A DNA stretch of 64,000 nt from Symbiodinium natans (taxonomy: Eukaryota; Sar; Dinophyceae; Suessiales; Symbiodiniaceae): NCBI GenBank assembly GCA_905221605.1, contig CAJNDS010001857.1, positions 1 through 64,000 of the forward strand, in the 5' to 3' direction. Within the stretch, counting starts at the first letter, position 1; each line of letters begins with the position of its first letter. The notes beneath the pieces were generated by a model. That model had not been told where the DNA came from. It made no database searches and was given only the letters and a program-made list of their open reading frames with translations. A program made the translations under genes and the position numbers. Shown piece by piece: positions 1 through 13,934 of the stretch.

Positions 1-1510
<1,510 letters not shown>

Positions 1511-2221
1511 TAGTAGCAGCACAATTAAGCTCTAGGCCTACATTCCTGGCCAATGATCCAAGCAGCTGAGCCCTGTGTTCTGCATTGGTGCGGTAGCAGC
1601 TGCTGCCGTACCTGACCGGAGCAGCGTCTGTAACAAAGCTGGAGCGGAAGCAACAATCCAAAAGACTGACAAGTAACTTCGTGATTTCCGCCTACTGTGG
1701 GTTGTGTGCGAACCAACGCAGAGAAAACTCGATGCCGCTTTTGGAAAACTGTGTGGTTGTGAAAACAAATACCGATCCCACTTATGAGGAACTTAAACCT
1801 TCAAAGGCCCTGCAAGCCCAACTACCACCTCTTTTATCGTGTACAGCGGCAACTTGGCACCCAAAGCGGGTTTAGGGTTTAGGGGTTAGGGTGGGGAACC
1901 CAATTGGAAGGTGAATGAGAGGCTAGCTAACCTTTTCAAATTTGGAGCCTTGAACCTACAACCCTGAAGTCTCCGACAAGCAAAGGAAGACGTGGTGGGA
2001 AAGGTTCTTGTGGGGGAGGTCGGCTATCAAGAAAAAGTTTCCCAGCTTCGCACGGAACAAGCGACGTCTTGGTGTTCAACTCCCCAAGTCCTCAACTTCC
2101 CCACCCACCCTAAACCCCCCAAAACCTTAAACCCCGACACATGCAGGTGTTGGAAAATAGGGGGCCCAATAGAGTTCCCCAAATAGTAGAATCCCCTTAG
2201 TAGAAAGACCCCAATAAGGTA
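1511..2221. other. Spacer without a supported gene
   Basis: Mixed-composition DNA with small open frames on both strands, none with a recognisable domain. Isolated TTTAGGG/CCCTAAA units occur near 1873-1890 and 2108-2135. 2165-2222 resembles the short element seen again at 43236-43350 (pattern CCCCAATAAGGTACC). Confidence 0.6.
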
Positions 2222-2222
2222 C

Positions 2223-2371
2223 CTTGGGATGTCCCCCCCAGCGGGTACTAGAATCCCTACTAAGGGCTGTTAGATAAGGGGGAACATCCCAAACCCTAAA
2301 CCCTAAACCCTAAACCCTAAACCCTAAACCCTAAACCCTAAACCCTAAACCCTAGAAGGGGGAACATCCCA
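2223..2371. repeat. Short TIR element (family D) interrupted by telomere-like array
   Basis: 2223-2292 reads from TTGGGATGTCCCCCC to GGGGGAACATCCCAA, an inverted-repeat element of the family at 7168, 25120, 37384 and 45359. A CCCTAAA array follows directly. A second copy of the terminal GGGGGAACATCCCAA lies at about 2357-2371, as if the array expanded inside or next to the element end. Confidence 0.65.
2290..2354. repeat. Interstitial telomere-like array, (CCCTAAA)n
   Basis: About nine consecutive perfect CCCTAAA heptamers, C-rich strand on plus. Confidence 0.97.
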
Positions 2372-3261
2372 ATTCGGTACCCCTATTGTCGGAAGCCCCC
2401 AAATGTTCCTGCAGGGTTGACGCCGCCGGGACAGACTCATGGCGGAGGAAGCGCGGAAGGCCTTGTCAGGGCTTGAGGGTTTAGGGTTTAGGGTTTAGTG
2501 CTTTGGCGCTTGGAGCCCCGGCAATCCTAAACCCTGAACGTTCAAAATTAACTGATGTTCTTGGTCTCCGTGTGGCTGGAAACTCAAGCCCCTATAAATT
2601 ACATCGAACGGTGCGTCTCTGGATTGTGACCCGGTGTGACATGTGAAAATATCAGTCTTCATTGTCTGGGTTGGCAGTTCTTGTCGACCTTCTAGACGTG
2701 CAACGTGGGGCTCATGCAGGCCAACGCGAAACTAAGCAGCCTGCGCGAAGCTACGCAGTTGCGGCGCGTAACCTGCCTATGCAAACCTACACCCTGCAGA
2801 GAAAATGATACGCCGACCTTTTTTTACAAGAACCCCTGCTCATACTACGCTACGACACTGTGACTCCAACTGCTTGGCAGGTCCAACGCCATGGAAGACA
2901 ATGGGGAATGGAGACAAATCCTCCTAGCCGCGACCTGCAATGACAGTTCAGCTGCAGCTTCTGCCAGTCAAAAGGGTTTTCGGATTAGGGTTTAGGGTTT
3001 AGGCTTTTAGGGGTCAGCAACTTCCGTCTCCGAAACTCGCGGCACTTCGGTGGTAACCCCTACTGCTTGGGCTACACCAAAGTCACCCATCTGTATTGGC
3101 AGTATCATGGTCGATCCTTGTACTTATTTTCAAGATAAACGATGCACTGAAACGTTGAGCTTGGCGCCAAACAAGGTTCACACGAGTGTGCTGGGCAAGG
3201 GGATCGGGCAATGCATCTCACAACTTGGACGATAGATGACGCGACATTCGGTTCGAGGTTA
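2372..3261. other. Spacer without a supported gene
   Basis: Contains short TTTAGGG runs near 2479-2500 and 2986-3003 in unique-looking DNA. No open frame here has a recognisable domain or convincing paired splice sites. Confidence 0.5.
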
Positions 3262-3375
3262 CTGGGAGGTTCATGGGTAGTCATAGGTAAGGGTATTAGT
3301 ACCCTAAAAGAACCAGCAATAACGAAAGTTGCCCTACTTATACCCCCACATATAGCCACCCATGAACCTCCAAGC
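3262..3375. repeat. Short TIR element, family C
   Basis: Begins GGAGGTTCATGGGTAG and ends CACCCATGAACCTCCAAG, an inverted repeat around a short interior with TAGGG/CCCTA-type motifs. Related copies lie at 20807, 29395, 30552, 40403, 43932 and 46980. Size (~100-125 bp), TIRs and dispersal fit a MITE-like or introner-like element. Confidence 0.75.
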
Positions 3376-3378
3376 AGC

Positions 3379-3429
3379 CTAAACCCTAAACCCTAAACCC
3401 TAAACCCTAAACCCTAAACCCTAAACCCT
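3379..3429. repeat. Interstitial telomere-like array, (CCCTAAA)n
   Basis: About seven CCCTAAA units abutting a family C element on the left and a candidate minus-strand exon on the right. Confidence 0.95.
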
Positions 3430-3536
3430 GGAGCTACATGTTCCATCAGACCGCCAGCCTCCTCGCTCGTTGCCACAGGGTCCGGCGTTGCTTCGGCAGA
3501 GCCTGCCCAACTCCAGCCATCCCCGCCACACCCTAG
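3427..3536 (-). CDS. Candidate internal exon bounded by telomere-like splice donor
   Basis: On the minus strand an AG acceptor (GGCAG, rc of 3537-3541) is followed by an open frame reading GCGGDGWSWAGSAEATPD, then PVATSEEAGGLMEHVAP. The exon ends where the telomere-like array begins, so the intron would start GTTTAGGG. No family is recognised. The peptide is acidic and Ala/Ser-rich. The call rests only on an open frame of ~110 nt and plausible junctions; neighbouring exons of the same gene were not identified. It could equally be a chance open frame. Confidence 0.35.
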
Positions 3537-3542
3537 CTGCCA

Positions 3543-4803
3543 AAACCCTGCCTGGAGGTTCTTTGGGTATAGGGTTTAGGGTTTAGGGTTTAGGATATGC
3601 TCATGGGTTTAGGGGTCAGAAGCACGGTAACTAGAACCTCTGGTTGCTTCATGTTTCAAAGCGTTGCACCCTGCTTACAACCCGGCGACCGCTCTTTGTC
3701 TAAGAACCCCTAAAAAAACACGTCCTAATAAGGGTAATATAAGCGTTATTTTCTTTCATCTTTTAGGCTTCTTAAAGCATATGGTAGGTATCGCCACTCA
3801 CCAGCCTTCAAGCAGGATGTTCCCTAAACCCAACCCTAAACCCTAAGCCCTAAACCCTAGTAAACGCAGAACTTTACCCGAGCTCCGGCTTTAACTGAAA
3901 GGCAGGTGCTGTGCCAACCATGAGAAGCTCGGAGGCACCAGCCCAAGAAAGGTTAGGGTTTCGGGTTTAGAGTTCGGGTTCAGGTTTTAGGGCCGTTCAG
4001 GGGATGGCTTTCTTATTAGTACCACCGGAAGGACGCCACGTAGATCAAAATATAAGCCACCCTATATAAATACACCCACCAATAACAGCAAAATAAACTC
4101 GGTTTCATGTGACAACAGGAAACCTCCATGGTACCACAAAGGTTCGGAAGGCGATCATCTTCTAAAGTATCTGATCGTAGGCTGGCCCAAACCCCGACAT
4201 TCGGAACATGGAAAACCTCCAGCTTCATGAAAAGCCAACCATACTCAACATGCCGGGAATTCTTGACCTACAGGTGTGTATACCCCTCTCTATCTGTCTG
4301 TCGATGTTTTCGATTCATCCCATATAATTCTTTTATCCATCAAACCTAGTGGTGTCTTTGTCCGAAAATGTGCCCGACAACTGTCGCAGCTCGCACTGCA
4401 AGATTCCAGTCACAATACCCTCAGCCTAGCACAACTCTTCATCCTGCGGTGATCTACGGTTTCTTCCATGGGTCGGAGACAAGGGTGCAACATGGTGCAG
4501 CACTCCTACACGAAACATGTAACTTCTCAGAACAAGGCGACATGCAGCACCATTTGATTCGCTTACGGTAAGCATGCAGAACAAATCATAAGGCTAACAT
4601 GGCCCCAAACCTATACTCCCCTTACAACCTCAATAAAAACAATATCTTTAATACCCTCTTGGGTTTTATATACACGAAAAGAAAAATAATTTTCAGGGGG
4701 GATATAGCCTGCAGCATCAGCGTCTCGTGCCGTGTCCTCTGCTTCCGCGACTGCCGGTATGCTGAAGCTGCGGACCGCAAGCTCGCCGGTGCTCTCTCCT
4801 TAG
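3543..4803. other. Spacer without a supported gene
   Basis: Holds short telomere-like runs (3569-3595, 3823-3858) and otherwise unique DNA. Short open frames such as 4128-4349 (+) show no recognisable domain. Confidence 0.5.
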
Positions 4804-4849
4804 AGGTTTAGGGTTTAGGGTTTAGGGTTTAGGGTTTAGGGTTTAGGGT
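4804..4849. repeat. Interstitial telomere-like array, (TTTAGGG)n
   Basis: Six perfect TTTAGGG units, G-rich strand on plus, opposite in orientation to the arrays at 2290 and 3379. Confidence 0.95.
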
Positions 4850-6934
4850 GCGAGTCGCAGGATCTCGCATGCGTTCTTAGAAAGCTGGGGATGCTTCGCA
4901 AAAAATGCCTGCTGCATGTTGGGACGTGGTTGGGTCAGTTTCGTGTCGATGAAGTACACATACAGAACCGTCGAATTTGGCAGTCTGGGAAGCAAATGCA
5001 TCACTTGTTACATGCCCTCGGCTCAATGCCTCAGGGTCCTGTCAATCGCAAGGCTCGTTCTCAGAACAGAGGCAATACGGATGCTCACTAACAACAGCCT
5101 GTCCAACGAACAACGTCAAGATCGTCATTAGCCACCTGTGTGCATGAGCGCAAGCTTTTGGCCTGCATTCCCTCTACGGGGTACTTGGATGTGACATCCG
5201 CACTGCTGTATTTTTCTGCGCACGAGAAAACACGAGTCTCGTCCATGACCCCACTTTCTGCTTAGGTTGCGTCCCAGCTGCAGAGCGAATTCCAAGGATG
5301 TCATCTTCCAAATCACATGGCAGAACCACCCCAAAATCCAGTTGCAAGAACAAACTCCAAGAACGAAGACAAAATGAAGCTGGGGCGTGCAGGGAACAAC
5401 TCGAGACACTGTATCAAGTACATCTAGAAACCCGCCACCCCGTCATGGTACTCACGGGCATCACGATCGTATGCACTAGATCGGAGCGGCACTCCCGTAT
5501 CGGTTGCGCACACTCTACACATGTCACATAAATCCATGCAGGCCTTATGCTTTGAATTCGTGTGCATCCGGGCCTACAGCCATATTCACTTGACACGCAC
5601 GTACGCACGCACGCACAATCCCACATCTCCAATAGCCCCCTGAAACCTTCAACCATCTTCAGCCCTAAACCCTAAACCCTAAACCCTAAACCCGAAACCC
5701 TAAAGAGAGAAGCTCCCTCCTGCAGCTCAAGGAGCGTGGCAAGGAGCGGGGGCCTGCAGCGCAAGCTGGGAGGCTTGAAGCTGTCAGGTATCCATGTGCA
5801 CAGGCAGCTTCTTTTGAAGTCTACTATAGGGTCTGGGGGTTGAGCATCGAGAACTCAGGTTTACCTAGCAAACGCACTAATCGCACCTCTTCAAAAGAGC
5901 CTCCCCTCCAGGGCCAACACAATGTTTCGATATGAAGGTTGAAGGCCTGGGGCTTGCGGGGAAAGCCAACCCCTAGGCCTAGGAAACCTTCGGGCCTGCG
6001 TGTGGTGACTGCCTGGAAATCACTGTTATCCAGCCCCAGAACGCGCCTAAAACATGTTTGTTGGCATGGTGTTCTCAGCCACTGCTTGCGTCAAAAGCAC
6101 GATTCCCAACCCCCCTCTTCTCGGCTCGCAAAGGAGGGGTGGGGTGGGAACAATGGTTGCCAGCGCCGAAAAATGCCAACATCGCGCTTCGCTGGCATGG
6201 TACTTTATAGCCGCATGCAGGGCATGCCGAAAGCATGATTCTCAGCCCCCCCCCCCCCCCCTCTCGGCCCTTGAGGAACATTCGGTGCAAGACCCCTGAG
6301 GTTCCACGATCATGGGCACGACACGTACTTCAGCACGCGCAGCGTGAGTGTGGATTCTTTATCGGCTTCCAGCCCCCCATAATCTTTCAAAAAAGGCTGG
6401 CCACCGGAACAACATGCAACGTCACCATGAATCGTATTCCCACGCAAGGTGCCTGGCTCCGCATCTGCCAGCTCGTCGACATCACCTTAATACAGTTGAA
6501 TTGCAACTTCCTTCAGCTCGGACAAATGCTCATCATTGACACGTCAGCGTGCCATGCCTCAGCCGAAGGAAGCTCAAGCAACTAAAGGGAAAATACCGGC
6601 GGTCCTTATAAAGGTATACATAAGGGTTATATGTTTTCAATTTTGGGGATGGTATATATTATGACTTTATCAACAATAAACATCGTGCAAATCGGAAAAA
6701 GATTAAGGGTCCCTTCTAGGTGCCCTAAACCCTTTTTTTCCGACCAGGACTGCAGCTGGCGCAATCTCCAATGGAACACTCCAGGTGCCCTAAACCCTGA
6801 ATCCTAAACCCTCCTTATAGCCCTGAAGAAGCTGAGCTCCACGGCCTGCAGCCGTTGGGCCACTAGCGGCCGCGCCCGATGCCCGCGTATCTGGATGGTC
6901 TGCATCCCCTGGATGGCTGAACCTTCGGCTTTGG
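4850..6934. other. Spacer with CCCTAAA array and a small local duplication
   Basis: A CCCTAAA array lies at 5663-5704. 6054-6110 and 6175-6260 share the pattern TGGCATGGT..., a short spacer, AGCA(C/T)GATTC and then C-rich DNA, which suggests a degraded ~120-bp tandem duplication. A run of C follows at 6246-6262. No convincing gene. Confidence 0.5.
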
Positions 6935-7023
6935 CTTTAGGGTTTAGGGTTTAGGGTTTAGGGTTTAGGGTTTAGGGTTTAGGGTTCAGGGTTTAGAGTT
7001 TAGAGTTTAGGGTTTAGGGTTTT
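6935..7023. repeat. Interstitial telomere-like array, (TTTAGGG)n with variants
   Basis: About twelve heptamers, mostly TTTAGGG, with TTCAGGG, TTTAGAG and TTTTGGG variants toward the right end. Confidence 0.95.
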
Positions 7024-7108
7024 GGGTTCATATGTGGTCACTTCTCCAAAATGTGGCCTCCTTTGGGGTCCTCATGATAAGGCGGTCCCTCTCTGATTAC
7101 GGACTTAC

Positions 7109-7143
7109 CCCCCCCCCCCCCCCCCAAAAAAAAAAAAAAAAAA
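7109..7143. repeat. Adjacent poly-C and poly-A tracts
   Basis: About 17 C residues are followed directly by about 18 A residues. Such a junction is prone to polymerase slippage, and its true length may be an assembly estimate. Confidence 0.9.
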
Positions 7144-7167
7144 CTTAGAGAACTGAGCATGTATGGT

Positions 7168-7251
7168 TTGGGATGTTCCCCGCTTGTACTAACAGTCCTT
7201 AAGATTCTAGCCCCCACTACTAGAATCGAGGACGAAGGGGGAACATCCCAA
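7168..7251. repeat. Short TIR element, family D
   Basis: Starts TTTGGGATGTTCCCC and ends GGGGGAACATCCCAA with internal ACTAACAGTCCTTA and TAGAATCGAGGAC. The ends are inverted repeats shared with copies at 2223, 25120, 37384 and 45359. Confidence 0.8.
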
Positions 7252-7382
7252 TGTATGGTGTGAGTCCATGGTCAGGAACCCCAAACCCCAAACCCTAAAC
7301 CCTCAACCCTAAACCCCAAACCCACTGCAGCAGACTGGGCGCCTTCTCCATCCACGAGTCGAATTGTGGTTTAGAGCTCGGT

Positions 7383-7508
7383 ACTCGTAGGTTCAAGGTA
7401 TTTGGTAACTGTACTTGTAACCCAATTAGAACCCTACTAGGGTACTTTAGGTGTGGGCTATAACTACACTTATCATGGGTCACTGAGTACCCTGAACCTC
7501 CAAATACT
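7383..7508. repeat. Short TIR element, family A
   Basis: Left end GTAGGTTCAAGGTATTTGG and right end GAGTACCCTGAACCTCCAA are imperfect inverted repeats. The interior has AACCCAATTAGAACCCTA, also found in the copies at 30170, 41127 and 45923. Confidence 0.75.
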
Positions 7509-7746
7509 CGTACTACGGACCGAGAGAGGCGGTTAATTATTGGTACCGGATTCCATCAGAAAAAAAATACTTGGAAGTGGACCTTCAACCAACTGGTTGC
7601 AATGATGGCACTGTCGCCGGTGCTCTGGATTTTTCCGAAAGCCTTGGTTTGCGCGGCCAATGCTCAGTTCCCTAGATTCAGCGTCCTTTTTCACGGGGCC
7701 TTAAGCCGGCCCCTTCTATTCTATTGCAGGTACCCAAGCAGGACTA

Positions 7747-7898
7747 GCCTAAACCCTAAACCCTAACCCCTAAACATCCCTAAACCCTAAATCCTAAACC
7801 CTAAACCCTAACCCCTAAACATCCCTAAACCCTAAATCCTAAACCCTAAATCCTAAACCCTAAATCCTAAACCCTAAACCCTAAACCCTAAACCCGAA
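7747..7898. repeat. Interstitial telomere-like array with higher-order variant
   Basis: CCCTAAA units mixed with ATCCTAAA, CCCTAACC and ACATCC variants. A ~48-bp higher-order block (about 7750-7798 and 7799-7850) is duplicated in tandem, showing homogenisation above the heptamer level. Confidence 0.9.
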
Positions 7899-7985
7899 AA
7901 GGCAACGGTCCATGTAAGGGCTTAAGGGGACAGTTCAGGAATGATGAACATGCCTACTGGCAACATCTGTTTGGCTCCCTGCATT

Positions 7986-8028
7986 TTGGGTTTAGGGTTT
8001 AGGGTTTAGGGTTTAGGGTTTAGGGTTT
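7986..8028. repeat. Interstitial telomere-like array, (TTTAGGG)n
   Basis: Six TTTAGGG units facing the opposite way to the CCCTAAA block ending at 7898, about 90 bp away. Confidence 0.95.
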
Positions 8029-10430
8029 CTCAGAACTGCCGCATCCCCAAGACCATGTGAACTGACACTCAATAACACTAATCATACGAATGATATTAAA
8101 CATATAATAAGATTCATATTAATCATATAAATACCTGATGAATCACATCACTCTAAACGCTTTTTTTCCATCTGGGCTGGCTGGGGAATGCCAGATCACT
8201 CTGAAGCCTAAACCCTAAACCCTACACCCTCAATGCCAAAAATCCTAAACCCCCCAACGAATCACATTGTTTACACAAGCTCTACAAGACTGTGGCTTGG
8301 TCCTTTCGCCACGAGGGCTCTCCCCTGTGCACCTCGCCCTGGGAGACTTTGATTCGGGCTGACCAGAGCTACGTTAGGGTTTAGGGTTTACTCAATAGGC
8401 ATCACGCAAATCCTGAGCTCCTCCCATCTGATCTCGTCTTTGCGGCCATGTCGCAATCCTCCCCGTATCGGCAGGGAGGTCGCGACTTGGCCCTGAGGTC
8501 CTCTTAGGCATGGCTTCGTGGCCACGGGTGCAGGGTGTTAGGGTATTTGTTACTAGGCTCAGGGCTTAGGATTGGATCATTGCCGAAATTTCTGGGACGT
8601 GTGGTGAACGGATCCGACGAATTGACCCTCCACAACATCAAACATGCTGTGACACTGAGGTCTTGTTTACCTGCAGTTTGGGCTTTAAAGTTGCTGGTGA
8701 ACCCAGAACCATGCGACTTGAAGCGTGGCAAGACGTACCTGTTTACCAAGAGCTCCTGCAAAACTTGCCCGAAACCCTTTTTCACAAGGGGCTCGACTGC
8801 TGCCCTTCCTGCCCGAAGCCCAGAACCCTTAAACCCTTTTTTACTAAAACCCTAAAACCCTAAACCCTAAATCCTAAACCCTAAAACCCTAGACCTATAA
8901 ACCAAAAAACTCTCATTCGCCCCGTGGCGTCGGCGGAATGGGCTCCAAGTTCGACGGCTGGCATCGGGCCTAACTTTGCCCGCTAAGTGCATGTTATCTA
9001 TAGGGTCCCCTTGACGGTTCGAAGATGTTCAAAGGGTTTCGGGGTTCGGTGTTGACTTGGAGGTCCAAAGGGGTGCTATAAAGCTTTCAGCGTTTTCGAA
9101 GAGAATGCTCCGAGGATGAATGGGCCCACGTCTGCCAGCCCGCGCTAATTACTTGCAATAAAGGGGTCGTACCATTGCGTTTTTGGGGAGAGCAGACCAG
9201 GGGACCAGAAAACAAGGAAACCGCAGGACCGCGAGACCAATGGACCAACAGACCTGAGCAAACATCAGACCACAAAAACAACACCCCAAAGTCTCGTACT
9301 TGCGGGAAAGGGCGCATCGCCTCATGCCTTAATCCCTAATCCCTAATCCCTAAACCCTAAACCCTAAACCCTAAACCCTAATTAAATGTCACCATGACAT
9401 TTCTGCGTCGGGCCACCCGATGATGCAGCAGCTGGCGCCGCCTCCGCTGAACACAAATGTTGCAACTTTCAGGCTCTGGGCGGGTCCTATACTCCCCAAA
9501 TATAGAACTTACGTAAGACTTTAACATTGCCTTGGGTTTTAGATGGAAAAAACCATAGCTTACACCAGTACTCAATCAAACGCCTCACTGACCGCAGCGT
9601 CCGCGCTTCCACGCCGCTTCTTCTTTTTCTTCTTCTTCTCCTGGCTCCGGATGCGTGTTGTCAGGAAAGTGCCCCAACATGGGGCAACAAATGGGGAGTG
9701 ACCCCGCACTAAACATCGGCATGGCAGATGATTTATGGACGGCCTGCCTTCTTGCTTCACCCGAAGGATCCATACTTGGGCCTTAATTAAATGGGGTTCG
9801 GCTTCAGGGCCCAAGATATGCTATATAGGGCCTTATAGGCACATGGATCCTCAAGGGCAGCTCCGCACACATGACCTCTCAACTACGTCAGCTTGACCTT
9901 GCCGCCGCTTCCGCTGCCTGCACTGGGCGAATCCTCAGACCAGATCATGGTTGCAGGCATGCTACGCTGCAACTGTTTAGGGTTTAGGGTTCAGGGTTTC
10001 GGTCCGCCAAGAAAAGAAGGTAACTCCCTATTAACTAGACCCCAGGGCAACCTAGGAAATTAAACGGTGCCTCTTTTGGCTTTAAAGGGGCGTATAAGGG
10101 AACCTAACAAGGGAATATGGGCCTTCTCCACGTTCTGGCCCTAAACCCGAAACTCTCAAAAACTGGAATAAGGGCCTACTCTGACCCTGGGTCCTGGATG
10201 AATGAATATAAACCCTAACCCTAAACCCTAAACCCTAAACCCTGGGTCCTAGATGAATCTGTGTGCAAAGCTGCAATCACACCGGGAGGAGGCGCGGGGC
10301 TCCGTGAACGCGCTCGCTCTTCCTGGTAAAGCAATAATGTTCATCGCAGGGCTTAGGGGCTTGGCCACGGGGTTTGGGGTTTGGGGGTTTAGGGTTTCGG
10401 GACGGTAAGCAAGGTCCTCACAAGTCGATA
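8029..10430. other. Spacer without a supported gene
   Basis: Short telomere-like runs at 8205-8225, 8850-8895, 9330-9383, 9977-9999 and 10212-10242 separate unique-looking segments. The plus-strand open frame 8535-8855 and the minus-strand frame 9378-9575 have no recognisable domain. 10038-10130 shares the motif string CCTAGGAAATTAAA...GGTGCC...GGGAACCTAA with 35945-36030 and 62868-62978. Confidence 0.5.
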
Positions 10431-10961
10431 TATCTGTTGGTGTTAGCTGTTGGTGTGTGTGTGTGTGCCCGCCGACCTTATTTTCTCACACTTGCCAGGC
10501 TGTAGCTTGGCCTTACAGCCTCGACTCGTTCTGCATGCATGACGCTGCTCCTCACCAAACGCCCCTCGCGGGGCAGGGCTGGCCGATCGTGCACGAGGCC
10601 GCTGCACCTCAACACCCGGCCAGCAAATACAAAACGCTTCTACGTTCCAAAGCACGCGTTCACAAATTTTTATAATTACGTGACATGCCACGGGGGGCAA
10701 CTTGTCCGGGGCCGCACTTGGCGGCACCAATTGCAATTGCCCTGATGGTGAACTCAACCTTGGTGGGTAATGTCATGGCTCGCAAACGCATGTCAGAAGC
10801 GGTCCAGAAACGCGCGTGGATCATGGAAGTGCCAAAACTGAGTTCAGTGGCTGGCCGGCGCTTGGCGAGAGAGGAGATTCTAAGGACGTCAGTTGATATT
10901 GCGACCTCACGCAAGCTCATCGTGATGCATGACCACGCAGCCATGCGCGCCCATGCACACA

Positions 10962-11062
10962 CGCAAACTCTCTCTCTCACACACACACACATACACATGC
11001 ACACATGCCCCTGCACTCGCGGGCAAGCAACCAAACAGAAAGAGAGAGAGAGAGAGAGAGCA
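10962..11062. repeat. (CA)n and (GA)n microsatellites
   Basis: CTCTCTCTCACACACACACACA at about 10970-11005 and an AGAGAGAG run at 11041-11060. The long open frames covering these tracts read as Ser/Leu or Cys/Val repeats and are not taken as genes. Confidence 0.9.
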
Positions 11063-11177
11063 ACAATAGAAAAACAAAAGAAGAAGGAATGAGGAATGGA
11101 TGGCAAAAAGAAGGGAAGAAAGCACAACATCGTTTTACTGAATGAACATGAAAAAGAAAATATTGGACCAGTTTATG

Positions 11178-11252
11178 TGGGGGGGGAGGAGGGGGGGGGG
11201 AGGGGGGGAGGGGGGTGAGGGGGGAGGTGGGAGGGGGGGGGACCCCCCCCCT
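11178..11252 (+). repeat. G-tract cluster with quadruplex potential
   Basis: Successive runs of 5-9 G separated by one to three bases (A, T or TGA) on the plus strand, followed by a C run. The pattern fits G-quadruplex formation. A weaker G9 tract recurs at about 11620-11632. Confidence 0.8.
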
Positions 11253-12350
11253 TCAAACACAAAAAAAAAGGCACCTGCTTGTAACTGTGCGTTCCTGCAG
11301 CGGTGATGTTGTGGCTCTGTGTTTTCGCTCCTTCCTGAACGTGAGTGAACTGCACGTGGGCTCCTTCTGGGCATCCTAGAGGCGGCGCCTAGAGGACGGG
11401 AGAACCCAGCCAGGACTTGCGGGAGGCCGAGACATAGGAATAAACCGGGCGGGGCGGGTGAAGGAAAGACTGCGCTGCGCGAGGTTTTCATGCGGGGGGC
11501 CCCGTTTTGTTCCTAATTCGCGGTGCCGGGCAAGGCCCGTGGGCTCTTTCTTGGGGAGTCCCTAGATCCCTAGAGGCGCAATCTGGGAGACTCCCGAAAG
11601 GCCCCAAACAGGAATAAAGAGAGGGGGGGGGGGTGAAGGAACGCTGGCCTGGGCGAGGTTTCATGACGAGGGGCCCCCATTTAAATCCTAATTCACGGTG
11701 CCGGGCCAGGCACGGGCTCCTTCTGAGAACCCCTAATAGAGTCCTAGAAGCGGGCCTTGGGTTTTGGGTTTATGTGTTCGTGGCCTTAGATTTTGCATGG
11801 CGCGGCTTCCCATGATCCTGACATGTCTGCCGCAATGGGCAAAGCACTCACCGCAACAGGACCAAACTCACACAGCAAGCAGCAGCGAAAAGTCTATTAG
11901 ACATTTTTCTGCGATGTTGGCTGCAGTATTCCTAATTCTCCCTCCCCCCCTTTTTCCGGGATAGGAAATAGAACTTCCTGAACCCCCCCCAGGCACCGGA
12001 CATAGACTGGGGCAATATGAAAATTAAAAATGACAAAAGGAAACTGAAGAATGAAAAAGGACAATGAAAAATGAAATAACGAAAACACAATACCTGAAAA
12101 AAACAACGAACAAGTTCTTTGTTGAACGCCCAGCAGCCGCCCAGCACCGCCTTCCCCATGTTCTCGGGTGCGTTTGCACACTCACCACATTGGATCCCCG
12201 GCGGTTGTTGTTTGCATTGGGGCTGCCTGTGGGTTGAAAAATGTTGAAAACCGATTCGCTGTGAACTCGGTTGGCAGGGAGTTCCGGCGCATGTTGGCAT
12301 TGCTGCAAAGGGTGCAACGTGAAACAGTGCGTATGAGTACTTGTTCACAA

Positions 12351-12788
<438 letters not shown>

Positions 12789-13288
12789 GGGCACGCGTGG
12801 ACAACACTTGGAGGATCGATGCAAAATTCGCACTTTTTACAAGCAGCCCCGCCTCAAACCAGGAGGTGTCGTCGCACGCGCCCCATCCATCAAAGGAGGG
12901 ACACGCGTCACAGCTGTGAGCAAAAACGGCCGGACACAAAAGTACATTGCATCTACACGACACCAAAACGACACCAAAACGACGGCGGCCGTGGCTTGAA
13001 CAAAAACACGTCGTTGAGTGACAGCGACGCGCCGTCAGAAACAATTCTCCAACATGGTCACGATAACAATGTGCAAGTATGAGCACAACCCCAACACACC
13101 ACAATGCAAGACCACTAGTCCTTGACAGCCCCATGGGCTCTACGGCCGCTTCCCTGGTGCTGTGTCTAAAAGCCAAACGCCCTGAAGTTGACCTGAACCT
13201 GCGACAAGCTACGTCGAGTCTTGATTGCAACCTCCGGTTAGGTCATGTTGGCTCTGTCTAGACCTATGTTGGGAGATGCTGCGAGGTG
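12789..13288. other. Spacer without a supported gene
   Basis: Unique-looking DNA. A minus-strand open frame of ~170 codons crosses the tetranucleotide repeats, and I see no domain in its unique part (MQSRLDVACRRFRSTS...). Confidence 0.5.
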
Positions 13289-13579
13289 GGGGGGATGGTT
13301 GGGGTTTTTGGGCTGGGTGCCACTGCCAGGGTGCATTCTCCTTATGAATCTTCCATTGGGCCCTGGCCCCATCCAGCAGAACCTCCGCCAGCTCATTCGC
13401 CAACAACGTCAAACCAGTTGCCATGGCTTCCCGTGCTAAACCACCATGATTCGGGGATACTGTTGCTGTTCCACTGTGGACTGCCAAGCTGTGTACGTCT
13501 TGCTCATGAATCTCCAGCTGGCACCCGAATCGGCGTTACATTGCAATCACTGCTCCTCTGGGCCGAAATCACCCCTGGG
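13289..13579. repeat. 291-bp direct repeat, left copy
   Basis: Matches 16032-16322 with about three substitutions (for example near 13333, 13347 and 13404). Both copies keep a minus-strand open frame including AREAMATGLTLLANELAEV and PWQWHPAQKPQPSP; the differences I see alter it as I/S and A/T. The pair brackets the satellite array, like the long terminal repeats of a non-coding element or a segmental duplication. No TG..CA ends or clear target duplication were found. Confidence 0.9.
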
Positions 13580-13616
13580 GGTTGTCTGATTTTCTTGTTC
13601 CCACGAAAACACCAAG

Positions 13617-13660
13617 CGCCGCGCCTTTCGCGGACCTTTCGCGCCCTTTCGCGGAGACAT
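13617..13660 (+). repeat. CTTTCGCGG motif cluster
   Basis: Repeated CCTTTCGCGGACCTTTCGCG type motifs. Similar clusters occur at 14650-14690 and 15908-15955, each at a junction between the satellite and other sequence. Confidence 0.8.
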
Positions 13661-13728
13661 AAACTTATCATAGAGTTTTCGTCGATGATATAGTCGACAT
13701 AACCAAGTACAAACAGCAGGGAAGCTGG

Positions 13729-13927
13729 GTGCGTTTTCCAGGCCCCCCAAAACGCACTTTGCCCTCTCACCCCAAGAAGGGGAATCAATGTGCTGGTTTC
13801 GATGCTTGTGGACAAGTGGTTGACAAAACCAAATACAAGCTCCAGTGTGCGTTTTCCAGGACCCTCAAAACGCACTTTGCTCTCTCATCCCAAGAAGGGG
13901 AATCAATGTGCTGCTTTCAGTGCTTCT
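13729..13927 (+). repeat. Two-copy ~119-bp tandem repeat
   Basis: 13729-13800 and 13848-13918 both read GTGCGTTTTCCAGG...AAAACGCACTTTG...CCAAGAAGGGGAATCAATG. It abuts the main satellite and shares its GCGTTT/AAACGC motif. Confidence 0.85.
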
Positions 13928-13934
13928 GGAAAAG

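Noticed and set aside
10660-11130. 156-codon minus-strand open frame
   Set aside because: Covers CA and GA microsatellites; the remainder shows no domain.
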